Assembly: GCF_003063415.1 (NCBI RefSeq)
Contig: NZ_NESK01000003.1
Coordinates: 1 to 64,000, forward strand
DNA length: 64,000 bases
Origin: Limnohabitans sp. 2KL-17
GTDB lineage: Bacteria > Pseudomonadota > Gammaproteobacteria > Burkholderiales > Burkholderiaceae_C
Direction of reading: 5' to 3'
Both the position numbers and the translations under genes were made by a program. The first letter of the stretch is position 1, and every line of letters starts with the position of its first letter. A model generated the notes under the pieces. The model had not been told where the DNA came from and ran no database searches. It saw only the letters and a program-made list of their open reading frames with translations. Of this stretch, positions 17,541 to 26,721 are shown piece after piece.

Positions 17541-18433
17541 CCGCCGCCACTGCCAATTTGCCAAACTCCGCTTGGCGCCAGTATTACGCGCTGACCAAGC
17601 CTCGCGTGGTGCAACTGATCGTCTTTTGTGCCTTGATCGGCATGGTGCTGGCCGTGCCGGGAGCACCGAGCATGGTTGAATTAAAGCTAGGGCTTTGGGC
17701 CTGCATCGGTATCTGGCTGGTGGCGGGTGCAGCTGCGGCCTTCAATTGCTTGGTCGAAAAAACCATCGATGCGAAGATGAAACGCACGGCCTGGCGCCCC
17801 ACTGCCAAGGGCGAGTTGAGCGACCGCCAGGCACTGCTGTTTTCAGGCGTGTTGTGCGCCCTGGGCTCTGCGGTGCTTTATGTGATGGTCAATCCGCTGA
17901 CCATGTGGCTCACATTTGCCACCTTTGTGGGCTACGCCATCGTTTACACCGTGATCCTGAAACCGCTCACGCCTCAAAACATCGTCATTGGCGGGGCCAG
18001 CGGCGCCATGCCCCCGGTGCTGGGCTGGGCTGCCATGACGGGCCAAGTCGGGCCCGAGGCGCTGATCTTGTTCCTGATCATCTTCTTGTGGACGCCCCCT
18101 CACTTCTGGGCGCTTGCGCTGTACCGTGTAGAGGATTACCGCAAGTCGGGTCTGCCCATGCTGCCTGTGACGCACGGCAACGAATTCACGCGGCTGCAAA
18201 TCCTGCTGTACACCATTGTTTTGATGGCGTCCTGCCTCATGCCGTTCGTTTACGGTATGAGCTCATGGCTTTACTTGGTCGTCGCCCTCGTTTTGAGCGT
18301 CGGCTTTATCGGTTATGCCGTGGCTTTGTTTCGCAGTTACTCGGATGAACTGGCTCGCAAGACCTTCCGCTTTTCGCTGATCCACCTGAGCGTCTTGTTT
18401 GCCGCTTTGCTGCTTGACCATTACATTTTTTAA
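17537..18433 (+). CDS. ctaB: Protoheme IX farnesyltransferase (heme O synthase)
   Basis: 298-residue UbiA-family prenyltransferase that attaches a farnesyl group to heme b, making heme O for CtaA. The first Asp-rich motif is [19 protein letters not shown]; the second is around [20 protein letters not shown]. The start [19 protein letters not shown] is typical, and about nine helices are expected. Start overlaps the ctaA stop, so the two enzymes are made together. Confidence 0.96.
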   Translation: MTAATANLPNSAWRQYYALTKPRVVQLIVFCALIGMVLAVPGAPSMVELKLGLWACIGIWLVAGAAAAFNCLVEKTIDAKMKRTAWRPTAKGELSDRQALLFSGVLCALGSAVLYVMVNPLTMWLTFATFVGYAIVYTVILKPLTPQNIVIGGASGAMPPVLGWAAMTGQVGPEALILFLIIFLWTPPHFWALALYRVEDYRKSGLPMLPVTHGNEFTRLQILLYTIVLMASCLMPFVYGMSSWLYLVVALVLSVGFIGYAVALFRSYSDELARKTFRFSLIHLSVLFAALLLDHYIF

Positions 18434-18437
18434 GGTC

Positions 18438-19052
18438 ATGACCATGGCTCAGAGCAGTGTTTTTTCCAGATGGGCCTTGGCGATGGCATGGGTTGTTGCA
18501 GCGGGAGGGTTGCTGGGGTGCGCTGACGACAAACCCGCATTTCGCGGCGTGGACATTACCGGTGCTGACTATGCCCAAGGCTGGGTATTGAGCGATCAGG
18601 AGGGTCAGGTGCGCACCCTCAAAGACTTTGCAGGCAAGGTGGTGGTGGTATTTTTTGGCTTCACCCAATGTCCTGATGTCTGCCCCACCGCTTTGCAGGA
18701 GATTGCCGAAGCCAAACAATTACTGGGTGCAGATGGGGCCAGGTTGCAAGGCATTTTCATCACGGTGGACCCCGAGCGCGACACGCCCGAATTGCTGAAA
18801 GCCTATGTGGCCAATTTCGGATCTGACTTTGTGGCCCTGCGCCCCACCCTGGAGCAACTGCCCAAGGTCACCAAGGACTTCAAGATTTATTACAAAAAGG
18901 TCGAGGGCAAAACGCCCACCAGTTACACCATGGACCACTCGGCGGGAAGCTTTACTTTCGACCCCCAGGGCAGGGTAAGACTTTATAACCGGCATGCCAG
19001 TGGTGCAGCGACTTTGGCTGCCGATGTGAAGATTTTGCTCAAAGGTCAGTGA
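18438..19052 (+). CDS. SCO1/SenC copper chaperone (lipoprotein)
   Basis: 204 residues. Delivers copper to, or reduces cysteines of, the CuA site of CoxB. The lipobox GGLLGC marks it as a lipoprotein, followed by a thioredoxin-like domain with the copper motif FTQCPDVCPTALQE (C-x-x-x-C) and the third ligand histidine in YTMDHSAGSFTFDPQGR. ATG 18438 or 18444 may be used; the frame is open to 18399. Last gene of the oxidase assembly group; two small hairpins but no clear T-tract follow. Confidence 0.93.
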   Translation: MTMAQSSVFSRWALAMAWVVAAGGLLGCADDKPAFRGVDITGADYAQGWVLSDQEGQVRTLKDFAGKVVVVFFGFTQCPDVCPTALQEIAEAKQLLGADGARLQGIFITVDPERDTPELLKAYVANFGSDFVALRPTLEQLPKVTKDFKIYYKKVEGKTPTSYTMDHSAGSFTFDPQGRVRLYNRHASGAATLAADVKILLKGQ

Positions 19053-19126
19053 GTACTGTCTTGGATAGATCAAGACATCTTCAGACCTGAATGCGCTTGA
19101 AGAAGGGCTTTTTCAGGTCTCGGTAT

Positions 19127-20119
19127 TCAGTTTATCTCGATTTTTTGGCTTCGAATGATGGCACCCAAGGCCTTCGTGTCGACATTGATCCTGTTGCGCA
19201 AACCCTCGGGAGATGAGCCCACCACTTGCCAGCCTTGCTGGAACAAACGCTCGCGCATATCGGGTGAGCGCACGATGTCACTGACCGCAGCAGACAGTTT
19301 GCTGGCGATGGCCTCAGGCATGGAGGCCGGTGCAGCCAACGCGTTCCAGATTTCCAACTGGTAATCTTTTACGCCAATTTCAGCCAGGCTGGGCACATCA
19401 TGTGCGACCGGGCTGCGGCCTGTGCTGGTCGTGCCGACAGCGCGCAATTTACCACCCCGAACTTGGGCCGCCGCCATGGCGGGCGGCAGCAAGGCCAGTT
19501 GAACCTGGCCACCGATCATGGCGGTGATGATTTGCGGGTTGCCCGGGTAGGGCACATGCACGGGCGCGATGCCCGCTTTGGTTTTGAGCAGTTCCATGCC
19601 CAAATGCGCCACAGTGCCCACACCTGGCGAGGCATAGCTGAGTTTGTCCCCCGCCTTTTGCGCCTGCTCCAGCCATTCTGTTGCAGATTGGCCTGGCGCA
19701 TTGGCGGGGACGGTTAGCACCAGCGGTGCTTTGCCGATCAGGCTGATCGGGGCCAAGTCTTTCAGGGGGTCGTAGGGCACCTTGGGGTTCAAGATGCGGG
19801 CAATGGTCATGTTCCCGTTGATCATCAGGCCCAGGGTGTGGCCATCGGTGGCTTTGGCCACAAAGTCAGCTGCAATATTTCCCCCCGCACCTACCTTGTT
19901 CTCGACAACCACGTTTTGACCGAGGGCCTTGGCCAAGGGCTCGGCCAAGGCCCGAGCGGTGAGGTCAGGGCTGGAGCCTGCAGGAAAGCCCACCACCAGT
20001 TTGACGGTCTGGCTGGGCCAGTCCGCTGAAAAAGCGGAGGACATGCTCAAGGCCATGAACGCCAATGTTGCATGGCGAAAAACGCGATGCGAATAATCCG
20101 AAAATTTGGAAAAGGTCAT
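19127..20119 (-). CDS. Bug/TctC-type solute-binding protein (orphan)
   Basis: 330-residue periplasmic binding protein of the Bug family, which presents small carboxylates to tripartite tricarboxylate transporters. A signal peptide (LAFMALSMSSAFSA) precedes WPSQTVKLVVGFPAGSSPD; other family motifs are VVENKVGAGGNIAADFVAK, YASPGVGTVAHLGMELLK and a C-terminal QGWQVVGSSPEGL. No transporter membrane genes adjoin it, the usual state for the many orphan Bug proteins of Burkholderiales. The ligand cannot be inferred. Confidence 0.9.
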   Translation of the reverse strand: MTFSKFSDYSHRVFRHATLAFMALSMSSAFSADWPSQTVKLVVGFPAGSSPDLTARALAEPLAKALGQNVVVENKVGAGGNIAADFVAKATDGHTLGLMINGNMTIARILNPKVPYDPLKDLAPISLIGKAPLVLTVPANAPGQSATEWLEQAQKAGDKLSYASPGVGTVAHLGMELLKTKAGIAPVHVPYPGNPQIITAMIGGQVQLALLPPAMAAAQVRGGKLRAVGTTSTGRSPVAHDVPSLAEIGVKDYQLEIWNALAAPASMPEAIASKLSAAVSDIVRSPDMRERLFQQGWQVVGSSPEGLRNRINVDTKALGAIIRSQKIEIN

Positions 20120-20200
20120 TCAAAAATCCTGACGTAAATGGTTGTGAGCACTTTATCGCAGATGTGTTCCAGGCTTTTTTAGCCACGACCTCGGCCCTGT

Positions 20201-20227
20201 AAAAAAATACCCGGTCAAGACCGGGTA
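20201..20227 (-). terminator. Rho-independent terminator of rpoH
   Basis: On the minus strand an 8-bp stem TACCCGGT / ACCGGGTA with a CTTG loop is followed by seven T (seven A at 20201-20207 on the plus strand). It starts 30 bases after the rpoH stop. Confidence 0.88.
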
Positions 20228-20256
20228 CAGCGACGGTGTGCAACTGTCAGATCGTC

Positions 20257-21189
20257 TTAAGCGAATTCGACCAAAGCTTTCTTCATTTTTTTCATGGCCG
20301 CGACTTCGATCTGGCGGATGCGTTCAGCGCTCACGCCATACTCGTCAGCCAAGTCGTGCAAGGTCATGCCCCCTGAGCCGTTGTCGTTCACCTTGAGCCA
20401 GCGCTCTTCAACGATGCGGCGACTGCGGGCGTCCAGCACATCCAGGGCTGTGGTCAGGCCATCGCTGGCCATCACGTCACGCTGGCGTGCCTCAATCATG
20501 GCGGTCGGCTCGTGGTTCACATCGGCAAGGTAAGCAATGGGTCCAAAGGCCTGCTCGCCATCGTCGGACGGTGCCGGGTCCAGCAGCACATCGCCGCCGG
20601 ACATGCGCATTTCCATCTCCAGCACTTCTTCGCGCTTGACGTTCAGGCTGCGGGCCATCGAATCGACTTGGTCAGGCGTCAGGGTGTCGCGGTGGGTGCC
20701 TTCGTCGGCGTCTGCTTTGAAGCCCTGTTTCATGGAGCGCAGGTTGAAGAACAACTTGCGTTGGGCTTTGGTGGTGGCCACCTTGACCATGCGCCAGTTT
20801 TTCAAGATGTACTCGTGAATTTCAGCCTTGATCCAGTGCATCGCATAGCTCACCAGGCGCACGCCCTGATCGGGGTCAAATCGCTTGACCGCTTTCATGA
20901 GGCCCACGTTGCCTTCCTGGATCAGGTCGCCATGCGGTAAGCCATAGCCCAGGTACTGGCGCGATATGGACACCACCAGGCGCAAGTGTGAGAGCACCAA
21001 CTTGCGGGCTGCTTCGAGGTCTTCGTTGGCTTTGAGTTGACGGGCAGCTTCCTGCTCCTCATCAAGGGTCAGCATGGGCATGCGGTTGACCGCAGAAATA
21101 TACGCGTCGAGGTGACCGAGCGAGGGCACCACAGCCCAAGGATTGCTCAGCATGATTGCCGTGGTGGGCGAACCAGTTTGAATGTTCAT
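20257..21189 (-). CDS. rpoH: RNA polymerase heat-shock sigma factor RpoH (sigma 32)
   Basis: 310 residues. Directs RNA polymerase to heat-shock promoters. Region 2 is plain (LVLSHLRLVVSISRQYLGYG, GDLIQEGNVGLMKAVKRFDP, GVRLVSYAMHWIKAEIHEYI), followed by the RpoH box QRKLFFNLR that separates sigma 32 from other sigma factors, and region 4 with HDLADEYGVSAERIRQIEV. ATG 21189 is chosen because AAAGGAG lies at the proper distance; the frame is open 96 bases upstream through the operator and cannot start there. A perfect CIRCE operator lies 30 bases upstream, so HrcA control of this gene is expected. Confidence 0.96.
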   Translation of the reverse strand: MNIQTGSPTTAIMLSNPWAVVPSLGHLDAYISAVNRMPMLTLDEEQEAARQLKANEDLEAARKLVLSHLRLVVSISRQYLGYGLPHGDLIQEGNVGLMKAVKRFDPDQGVRLVSYAMHWIKAEIHEYILKNWRMVKVATTKAQRKLFFNLRSMKQGFKADADEGTHRDTLTPDQVDSMARSLNVKREEVLEMEMRMSGGDVLLDPAPSDDGEQAFGPIAYLADVNHEPTAMIEARQRDVMASDGLTTALDVLDARSRRIVEERWLKVNDNGSGGMTLHDLADEYGVSAERIRQIEVAAMKKMKKALVEFA

Positions 21190-21218
21190 ACCAGAACTCC
21201 TTTCAGAATGTGTAAATT

Positions 21219-21245
21219 TTAGCACTCTCTGCTGGAGAGTGCTAA
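21219..21245. promoter_or_regulatory. CIRCE element (HrcA operator) upstream of rpoH
   Basis: TTAGCACTC, nine bases (TCTGCTGGA), GAGTGCTAA: an exact match to the CIRCE consensus bound by the heat-shock repressor HrcA. It lies between the rpoH ribosome binding site and the upstream region. On the minus strand the hexamer TAAAAT (plus 21216-21221) at its edge could serve as the -10 box, so HrcA would block polymerase directly. Confidence 0.93.
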
Positions 21246-21343
21246 AGGTGCACCCCCTCTGCCGAATCGGCCTAGGGTTTTCCATGATTTTGCTTTAATC
21301 TAAGGGCGGGGTCGGTGTCCTGGCTGACACTTAAACGGGATGC

Positions 21344-22411
21344 TCAACTCAGCAGGGCTTGTGCAAACTCTCGTGCGTTGAAGGTTTCAAGGTCCTCAAG
21401 CTTCTCGCCCACGCCAATAAAATACACCGGGATGGGCTTTTCGCGCGCAATGGCGCACAAAACGCCCCCTTTGGCCGTGCCGTCCAGTTTCGTCACGATC
21501 AGGCCCGTCAGGCCCAGCGTGTCGTCAAAGGCGCGCACCTGGGCCAGCGCGTTCTGGCCGGTGTTGCCGTCAAGGACCAGTAGCACCTCATGCGGGGCCG
21601 TGCTGTCGGCCTTTTGCACCACACGTTTGATCTTTTTCAGCTCTTCCATCAGGTGCAGTTGCGTGGGCAGGCGACCTGCGGTGTCCACCAGCACCACATC
21701 GCGCCCCCGGGCACGCCCTGCGCTGACCGCATCAAAGCTCACGGCAGCCGGATCGCCACCTTGCTGGCTGACGATTTCGACGGTGTTGCGGTCAGCCCAG
21801 ACGGCCAGTTGTTCCTTGGCCGCAGCGCGGAAGGTGTCGGCAGCGGCCAGCAGCACGCTCAGGCCTTCATCGGCCAAGTGCTTGGTCAGTTTGCCGATCG
21901 AGGTGGTTTTGCCCGCCCCATTGACCCCCGCCACCATGATCACGGTGGGGTGGTGATCACCAATGGCCAGGGGTTTTTGCAGGGGCAGCAGCAAGTCGGT
22001 GATGGCATCGGCCAGCAGGGTTTTGACCTGCGAGGGTTCCGTGGCCTTGGCCTCTTTGACGCGTCGTTTGAGGTCTTGCAGCAAATGCTCGGTGGCTTTC
22101 ACCCCGGTATCGGCCATCAACAAGGCGGTTTCCAGTTCTTCGTACAGATCGTCGTCGATTCGGGTGCCCGTGAACACGGTGGTGATGCTGGCGCCGGTTT
22201 TGCGCAAACCCGTTTTCAGGCGGTCCAGCCAGCCTTGACGGGCAGAGGGGGCCACCTGTTCCTTGTCCTCAAATGGCTGCCCATTTGCGGCTGGAGCAGC
22301 CGCAGAAGTCTGCTGACCAGGCGGCGCCGAAGCTGCAACAGGGGTCACATCGGTCTTGGGGGTCGATATGACCTCGGTGGAAGGGGATTTTTTTTTGAAG
22401 AAACTGAACAT
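21344..22411 (-). CDS. ftsY: Signal recognition particle receptor FtsY
   Basis: 355-residue GTPase that docks SRP-ribosome complexes at the inner membrane. A short N-terminal acidic/Pro-Ala-rich A region (about 1-55) is followed by the N domain and the GTPase domain: G1 GVNGAGKTTSIGKL, ADTFRAAAKEQL, G3 DTAGRLPTQLHLMEELKK, G4 TKLDGTAKGG, and the end GVGEKLEDLETFNAREFAQALL. Divergent from the M16 peptidase genes, with about 28 bases between starts. This ftsY/M16/rsmD/coaD neighbourhood is common in Burkholderiales. Confidence 0.97.
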   Translation of the reverse strand: MFSFFKKKSPSTEVISTPKTDVTPVAASAPPGQQTSAAAPAANGQPFEDKEQVAPSARQGWLDRLKTGLRKTGASITTVFTGTRIDDDLYEELETALLMADTGVKATEHLLQDLKRRVKEAKATEPSQVKTLLADAITDLLLPLQKPLAIGDHHPTVIMVAGVNGAGKTTSIGKLTKHLADEGLSVLLAAADTFRAAAKEQLAVWADRNTVEIVSQQGGDPAAVSFDAVSAGRARGRDVVLVDTAGRLPTQLHLMEELKKIKRVVQKADSTAPHEVLLVLDGNTGQNALAQVRAFDDTLGLTGLIVTKLDGTAKGGVLCAIAREKPIPVYFIGVGEKLEDLETFNAREFAQALLS

Positions 22412-22439
22412 GGCGTGGATTTAAAGGATCATGCATTCT

Positions 22440-23891
22440 ATGAAACCGAATATTTTCTTGGGCATCTCTCTGGCGATCGCCCTGTCGACCGCAGCCTGGA
22501 GTGCATCGGCACAGGCGCCGCAAGCCTCCCAGGCACCGATCGCTCCGTACCGTAAAGCAGGCACTGTCCCCTTGGCCCAGGTACACACGTTCACCCTGGC
22601 CAACGGCATGACGCTCTGGGTCAAACCCGACCGCCGCTCCCCCACGGCCGTGCACATGGTCTGGCTGCGGGTGGGTTCGATGGACGAGGTGGACGGCACC
22701 AGTGGCGTGGCGCATGTGCTAGAACATATGCTTTTCAAAGGCACGCCCAGCTTGGCGGTGGGCGAGTTTTCGCGCCGCGTGGCCGCACTTGGGGGCCGAG
22801 AAAACGCCTTCACATCCAAGGATTACACCGGCTACTACCAGCAAATTCCGTCCAACCAGCTGGAAGCCGTGATGCGCCTGGAGTCCGACCGATTTGCCAA
22901 TAACCAGTGGCCCGACGCCGAATTTGTCAAAGAGCTGGAGGTGGTCAAAGAAGAACGCCGTCTGCGCACCGACGATAACCCACGCGCCCAATTGCACGAA
23001 ATGCTGTCTGCCACTGCCTTGTCGGCTTCGCCCTATCGCCGTCCCATCGTCGGTTGGATGAGCGACCTGGAGGCCATGACGGCGCAAGATGCCCGAGATT
23101 TTTACCGCAAGTGGTACTCGCCCTGCAATGCCATCGTGGTGGTAGCCGGTGATGTTGACCCGCTGCAGGTGAAGGCCCTGGCAGAAAAATATTACGGTGC
23201 CATTGCGGCAAGGCCTCTGGCAGAGCGCAAGCCCCAGCAAGAGCCACTGCAGCAGGGCTTGCGCCGATTCGAGTTCAAAGCGCCCGCCGAGCAGTCTTAT
23301 GTGGCTTTGGCCTTCAAGGTGCCACGTCTGGCCAGCCTGGAAGTGACCCCCGAGCACGACGATGCCCTGGCCTTGACGGTGCTGGCGGCGGTGCTGGACG
23401 GTTACAGCGGTGCGCGTCTGGACCGAGCACTGACCCAGGGTGACAAGCGCTTGGCCGACAGTGTCGGGGCGCACAACGGCCTGATGGGCCGTGGACCGCA
23501 ATTCTTCTACCTGGAGGGTGTGCCCGCCCAAGGACAAAGTGCTGAAACCCTGGAAGCCGCATTGCGCGCCCAGATCCAGCGGGTGGCCACCGATGGCGTG
23601 AGCGAAGCCGAGTTACAACGCGTCAAGACCCAGTGGGTCGCCAGCGAGATCTACAAGCTCGATTCGGTTTTCAACCAGGCCCGAGAACTGGGCGTGGCCT
23701 GGACGCTGGGCCTGCCGCCAGACCATGGCGCGCAACTGATGTCGCGGCTCCGTCAAGTGACGCCTGCGCAGGTGCAAGCAGTTGCTCAAAAGTATTTCGG
23801 TGACGACAGTCTCACGGTGGCGATTCTGCGGCCCCAGCCGCCGTCGGGGCAGCCCCGTGCCCGGCGTGCTGTATCGGGTGCCAGGCATTGA
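22440..23891 (+). CDS. M16 family zinc peptidase, catalytic member
   Basis: 483-residue secreted or periplasmic peptidase of the pitrilysin family. A signal peptide (FLGISLAIALSTAAWSASA) precedes the domain. The inverted zinc motif H-x-x-E-H is at residues 92-96 (AHVLEHMLFKGT), and the third ligand Glu lies about 76 residues later in VVKEERRLRTDDN. ATG 22440 is preferred over 22431. The next gene encodes a second M16 protein without the zinc motif, starting within or just after this stop codon; the pair likely forms a heterodimer, as in PqqF-like and mitochondrial processing peptidases. Confidence 0.93.
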   Translation: MKPNIFLGISLAIALSTAAWSASAQAPQASQAPIAPYRKAGTVPLAQVHTFTLANGMTLWVKPDRRSPTAVHMVWLRVGSMDEVDGTSGVAHVLEHMLFKGTPSLAVGEFSRRVAALGGRENAFTSKDYTGYYQQIPSNQLEAVMRLESDRFANNQWPDAEFVKELEVVKEERRLRTDDNPRAQLHEMLSATALSASPYRRPIVGWMSDLEAMTAQDARDFYRKWYSPCNAIVVVAGDVDPLQVKALAEKYYGAIAARPLAERKPQQEPLQQGLRRFEFKAPAEQSYVALAFKVPRLASLEVTPEHDDALALTVLAAVLDGYSGARLDRALTQGDKRLADSVGAHNGLMGRGPQFFYLEGVPAQGQSAETLEAALRAQIQRVATDGVSEAELQRVKTQWVASEIYKLDSVFNQARELGVAWTLGLPPDHGAQLMSRLRQVTPAQVQAVAQKYFGDDSLTVAILRPQPPSGQPRARRAVSGARH

Positions 23892-23905
23892 GCCGCCGTC
23901 TCGTC

Positions 23906-25300
23906 ATGAAAGTCCAAAGCAAAATGTCCCTGATCTGTTGCCTGTCGATGGCCCCAAACGCACTGCTGCGATCCGCCCTGCTGCTGGCGTGTTGTGCTGC
24001 CTCAAGTTGGGTGCATGCGGCCTTGCCCATTCAGCACTGGACGCAGCCCAGTGGGGCGCGGGTCTACCTGGTCGAGAGCCACGCCATCCCCATGGTCGAT
24101 GTGCAGATTGACCTCGACGCAGGCAGCCGCCGCGACCCGGCAAATCAGGCCGGCCTGGCCTCGGTCATGGCGGGGCAAATCGCCAACGGCATGCGGGCCC
24201 ACCCGAAAGCTCAGGGGCCTTATGCACCAGCCATGGACGAAAACCAGATCGGTGAAGCTTGGGCTGACCTGGGGGCCAGTTTTGGCGTCAGCGCTGGCGC
24301 AGACCGCCTGAGTTTTTCGCTGCGCAGCTTGAGTTACCCCGACCTGCTTGACAAAGCGGTGGCCTTGGCAGCCCGGCAAATGGCCCATCCGGCGTTTACT
24401 GAAGCGATTTGGCTGCGTGACCGTGAGCGCCTGAGCGCCTCCATCCGTGAATCGCTCACCAAGCCCGGCACCCAGGTGCAGCACCGCTTCGCCTCTGCGG
24501 TGTACGGCACGCACCCTTACGGGTACCGCAGCACACCCGAATCTTTGTTGCGCATCAGTGCGCAAGATCTTCAAAACCTGCATGCCAAGGCCTTGCAGAC
24601 CTGTCGTGCAACGGTCAGCGTGGTGGGTGCGCTCAGCCGGGCACAGACCGATGCCCTGGTGCAGGGTTTGCTGTCGCAATGGCCGCGCGAGTCTGGCTGC
24701 AAGCCATTGCCCCCCGTGGTCGAGGTGTCGCCCTTGGTCGAGGCTAAAAACCTGAATATCCCGCTTGATTCGGCCCAGGCGCATGTGCTGATTGGCCAGC
24801 CTGGTTACAAGCGCAGCGACCCCGACTTTTTTGCTTTGCTGGTGGGCAACCACATTCTGGGTGGTGGCGGTTTTGTCTCGCGCCTGACCGAGCAGGTGCG
24901 CGAGAAGCGGGGCCTGAGCTACAGCGTTTACAGCTACTTCTCGCCGGGCCTGCACGCGGGGGCCTTCACCGTGGGCTTGCAAACCCGACCTGACCAGGCG
25001 GCACAAGCCGTGACTGTGGCCAAGGACGTCATACAAGCCTTTGTGCGCGAGGGGCCGACCGGGGCCGAGTTGCAGGCTGCCAAATCCAACCTGATGGGTG
25101 GTTTCGCGCTGCGCATCGACAGCAACAGAAAGCTGCTGGACAACGTGGCCAACATCGCCTGGAACCGCTTGCCGCTCGATTACCTGGACACCTGGACTCA
25201 ACAAGTCGAACGGGTCAGTGTTGAGGATATTCGCCGGGCCATGGCACGTGTCCTGCAGCCCGATCGGATGGTCACAGTGGTGGTGGGCACACAGCCCTGA
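23906..25300 (+). CDS. M16 family peptidase-like protein, non-catalytic partner
   Basis: 464 residues with a signal peptide (LLRSALLLACCAASSWVHA) and both M16 half-domains. Where the catalytic member has H-x-x-E-H this one reads QAGLASVMAGQIANGM, so zinc binding is lost. The C-terminal half keeps the substrate-binding Arg/Tyr pattern (LTEQVREKRGLSYSVYSYFSPG). ATG 23906 is chosen; a TTG at 23888 overlapping the previous stop also fits the frame. Works with the preceding gene (inference from family and coupling). Confidence 0.9.
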   Translation: MKVQSKMSLICCLSMAPNALLRSALLLACCAASSWVHAALPIQHWTQPSGARVYLVESHAIPMVDVQIDLDAGSRRDPANQAGLASVMAGQIANGMRAHPKAQGPYAPAMDENQIGEAWADLGASFGVSAGADRLSFSLRSLSYPDLLDKAVALAARQMAHPAFTEAIWLRDRERLSASIRESLTKPGTQVQHRFASAVYGTHPYGYRSTPESLLRISAQDLQNLHAKALQTCRATVSVVGALSRAQTDALVQGLLSQWPRESGCKPLPPVVEVSPLVEAKNLNIPLDSAQAHVLIGQPGYKRSDPDFFALLVGNHILGGGGFVSRLTEQVREKRGLSYSVYSYFSPGLHAGAFTVGLQTRPDQAAQAVTVAKDVIQAFVREGPTGAELQAAKSNLMGGFALRIDSNRKLLDNVANIAWNRLPLDYLDTWTQQVERVSVEDIRRAMARVLQPDRMVTVVVGTQP

Positions 25301-25304
25301 ACGC

Positions 25305-25835
25305 TCAAATGTGTGCCACAAAGTGGGGTAAGTGCCGCATGTGCAGGGTCAGGCCCAAGGCTGCCATGTGGTTGTTGTTGCGCCCAAGAATGGTCTGGGC
25401 CAAGGGCAAAAATTCTTGCTCCTCGACCTGGGCGTGTGCCTGGTAGCGTTTCACCAGTGACTGCAGTGCCAGCACATCAAGCGTGGTGTCTTGACCTTTG
25501 GCTACTTTGCGCAAACCAGGCTCCAGCGATTCCCACAACTTTTCCAGGGCCCGATGGTCTTGCGTCAATCGCTCGACCAATTCATTGACCCGAAGGCGCT
25601 CTTCGCCTGCGTTGGCGCTTTGGCGAACTGCCGGGAATAAATCTTCTTCTTCCTCGCTGTGGTGGCTGTAGAGGCCTTGACTGAAAAAGGCCCGCGATTC
25701 CTCGGCAATCTTTCTGGCCTGTGCAGCCGGTCCCAGCAAGGCCGGCAAATCCCCCATGTGCGCGAGTTGGGCAAAGATGCCAAGGTGGCAATTGGAAAAA
25801 TGTGAAATCGGGGCTTTTGTGTCTGTGCGGGTCAT
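25305..25835 (-). CDS. Hemerythrin HHE-domain protein
   Basis: 176-residue four-helix protein with the iron-ligand pattern of hemerythrin cation-binding domains: an N-terminal H in ISHFSNCHLGIF, HHSEEEEDLFP, LTQDHRALEKLWESLEP and YQAHAQVEEQEFLPLAQ. Probably binds a di-iron centre and senses or buffers O2, NO or iron in the cytoplasm. Stands alone on the minus strand between the M16 pair and rsmD. No signal peptide. Confidence 0.9.
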   Translation of the reverse strand: MTRTDTKAPISHFSNCHLGIFAQLAHMGDLPALLGPAAQARKIAEESRAFFSQGLYSHHSEEEEDLFPAVRQSANAGEERLRVNELVERLTQDHRALEKLWESLEPGLRKVAKGQDTTLDVLALQSLVKRYQAHAQVEEQEFLPLAQTILGRNNNHMAALGLTLHMRHLPHFVAHI

Positions 25836-26025
25836 GTTTTTTGCATCGAGCTGATAACAAATAACACTCTAGATTGCCTGCGCCATCCGGCAAAGCGCTA
25901 ACTGCGGCTTGTTTGATGCGCGTCATGTCTGTGCCGTCAAAAGCACAATGGACGGCTTGCAGGACTTTGGCTTCGATCATTTCACAGCTCAGTGGTGTGC
26001 GCCATGGCCTATACACTTGCAGCCT

Positions 26026-26673
26026 ATGCGCTCATCGAAAACTTTACGGCCACCTGCCAGCGGAAAAGCCCGTCAACCCACCGCCAAGAAACCCGTTCAC
26101 CGGTCACCCAAAGGGGAGTCCTCGCACGAGGTCCGCATCATTGGGGGGCAATGGCGACGCACCCGGCTGAAGGTCATTGACAAACCCGGTCTGCGGCCCA
26201 CCCCTGACCGTGTGCGAGAAACCTTGTTCAACTGGCTCGGGCAAGACCTGAGCGGCTGGCGCTGCGTGGATGCATTCGCTGGCACCGGTGTGCTGGGACT
26301 GGAAGCTGCATCTCGCGGCGCCGCCCATGTACTGATGATCGAGCAAGATGCGGTGCTGGTGCGCGACTTGCAAGACAACGCCATGCGCTTGAAAGCCAGC
26401 ATGGTCAACGTGCAGCGCGGTGACGCAGTGACCCTTTTGGGGCATTTGACGGCAGGCAGTGTGGACCTGGTGTTCATCGACCCGCCCTTTGATGGCCCCT
26501 GGTTTGAACCCGCTCTGAAAGCAGCCACCAAGGCCGTGCCCGCCGGCGGCTGGATTTACCTGGAAGCGCCCGTGCGATGGACCACCGAGGCGCTGGACGC
26601 GCTGGGTCTGCAATGCGTGCGCCACCTCAAGGCGGGCGCCGTGCATGCCCATTTGTTGCAACGCGCCGCATAA
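26026..26673 (+). CDS. rsmD: 16S rRNA (guanine(966)-N(2))-methyltransferase RsmD
   Basis: 215-residue class I methyltransferase that modifies G966 of 16S rRNA during 30S assembly. Motifs: RIIGGQWRRTRLKV, GLRPTPDRVRETLFNWL, SAM site VDAFAGTGVLGLEAASRGA, and the catalytic DPPF in VFIDPPFDGPWFE. The basic N-terminal tail (SSKTLRPPASGKARQPTAKK) is longer than in enteric RsmD. ATG 26026 is chosen; the frame is open to 25909. Upstream of coaD as in many bacteria. Confidence 0.95.
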   Translation: MRSSKTLRPPASGKARQPTAKKPVHRSPKGESSHEVRIIGGQWRRTRLKVIDKPGLRPTPDRVRETLFNWLGQDLSGWRCVDAFAGTGVLGLEAASRGAAHVLMIEQDAVLVRDLQDNAMRLKASMVNVQRGDAVTLLGHLTAGSVDLVFIDPPFDGPWFEPALKAATKAVPAGGWIYLEAPVRWTTEALDALGLQCVRHLKAGAVHAHLLQRAA

Positions 26674-26721
26674 TCCCGATCTGGACAGTCAAGCCCATCC
26701 AAGCCCCTCAAGGACATCGCC

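Noticed and set aside
19058..19120. Two inverted repeats after sco1 (TGTCTTG/CAAGACA and AGACCTGAA/TTCAGGTCT)
   Set aside because: Short stems, a 20-base loop in the second and no T-tract; not convincing as terminators.
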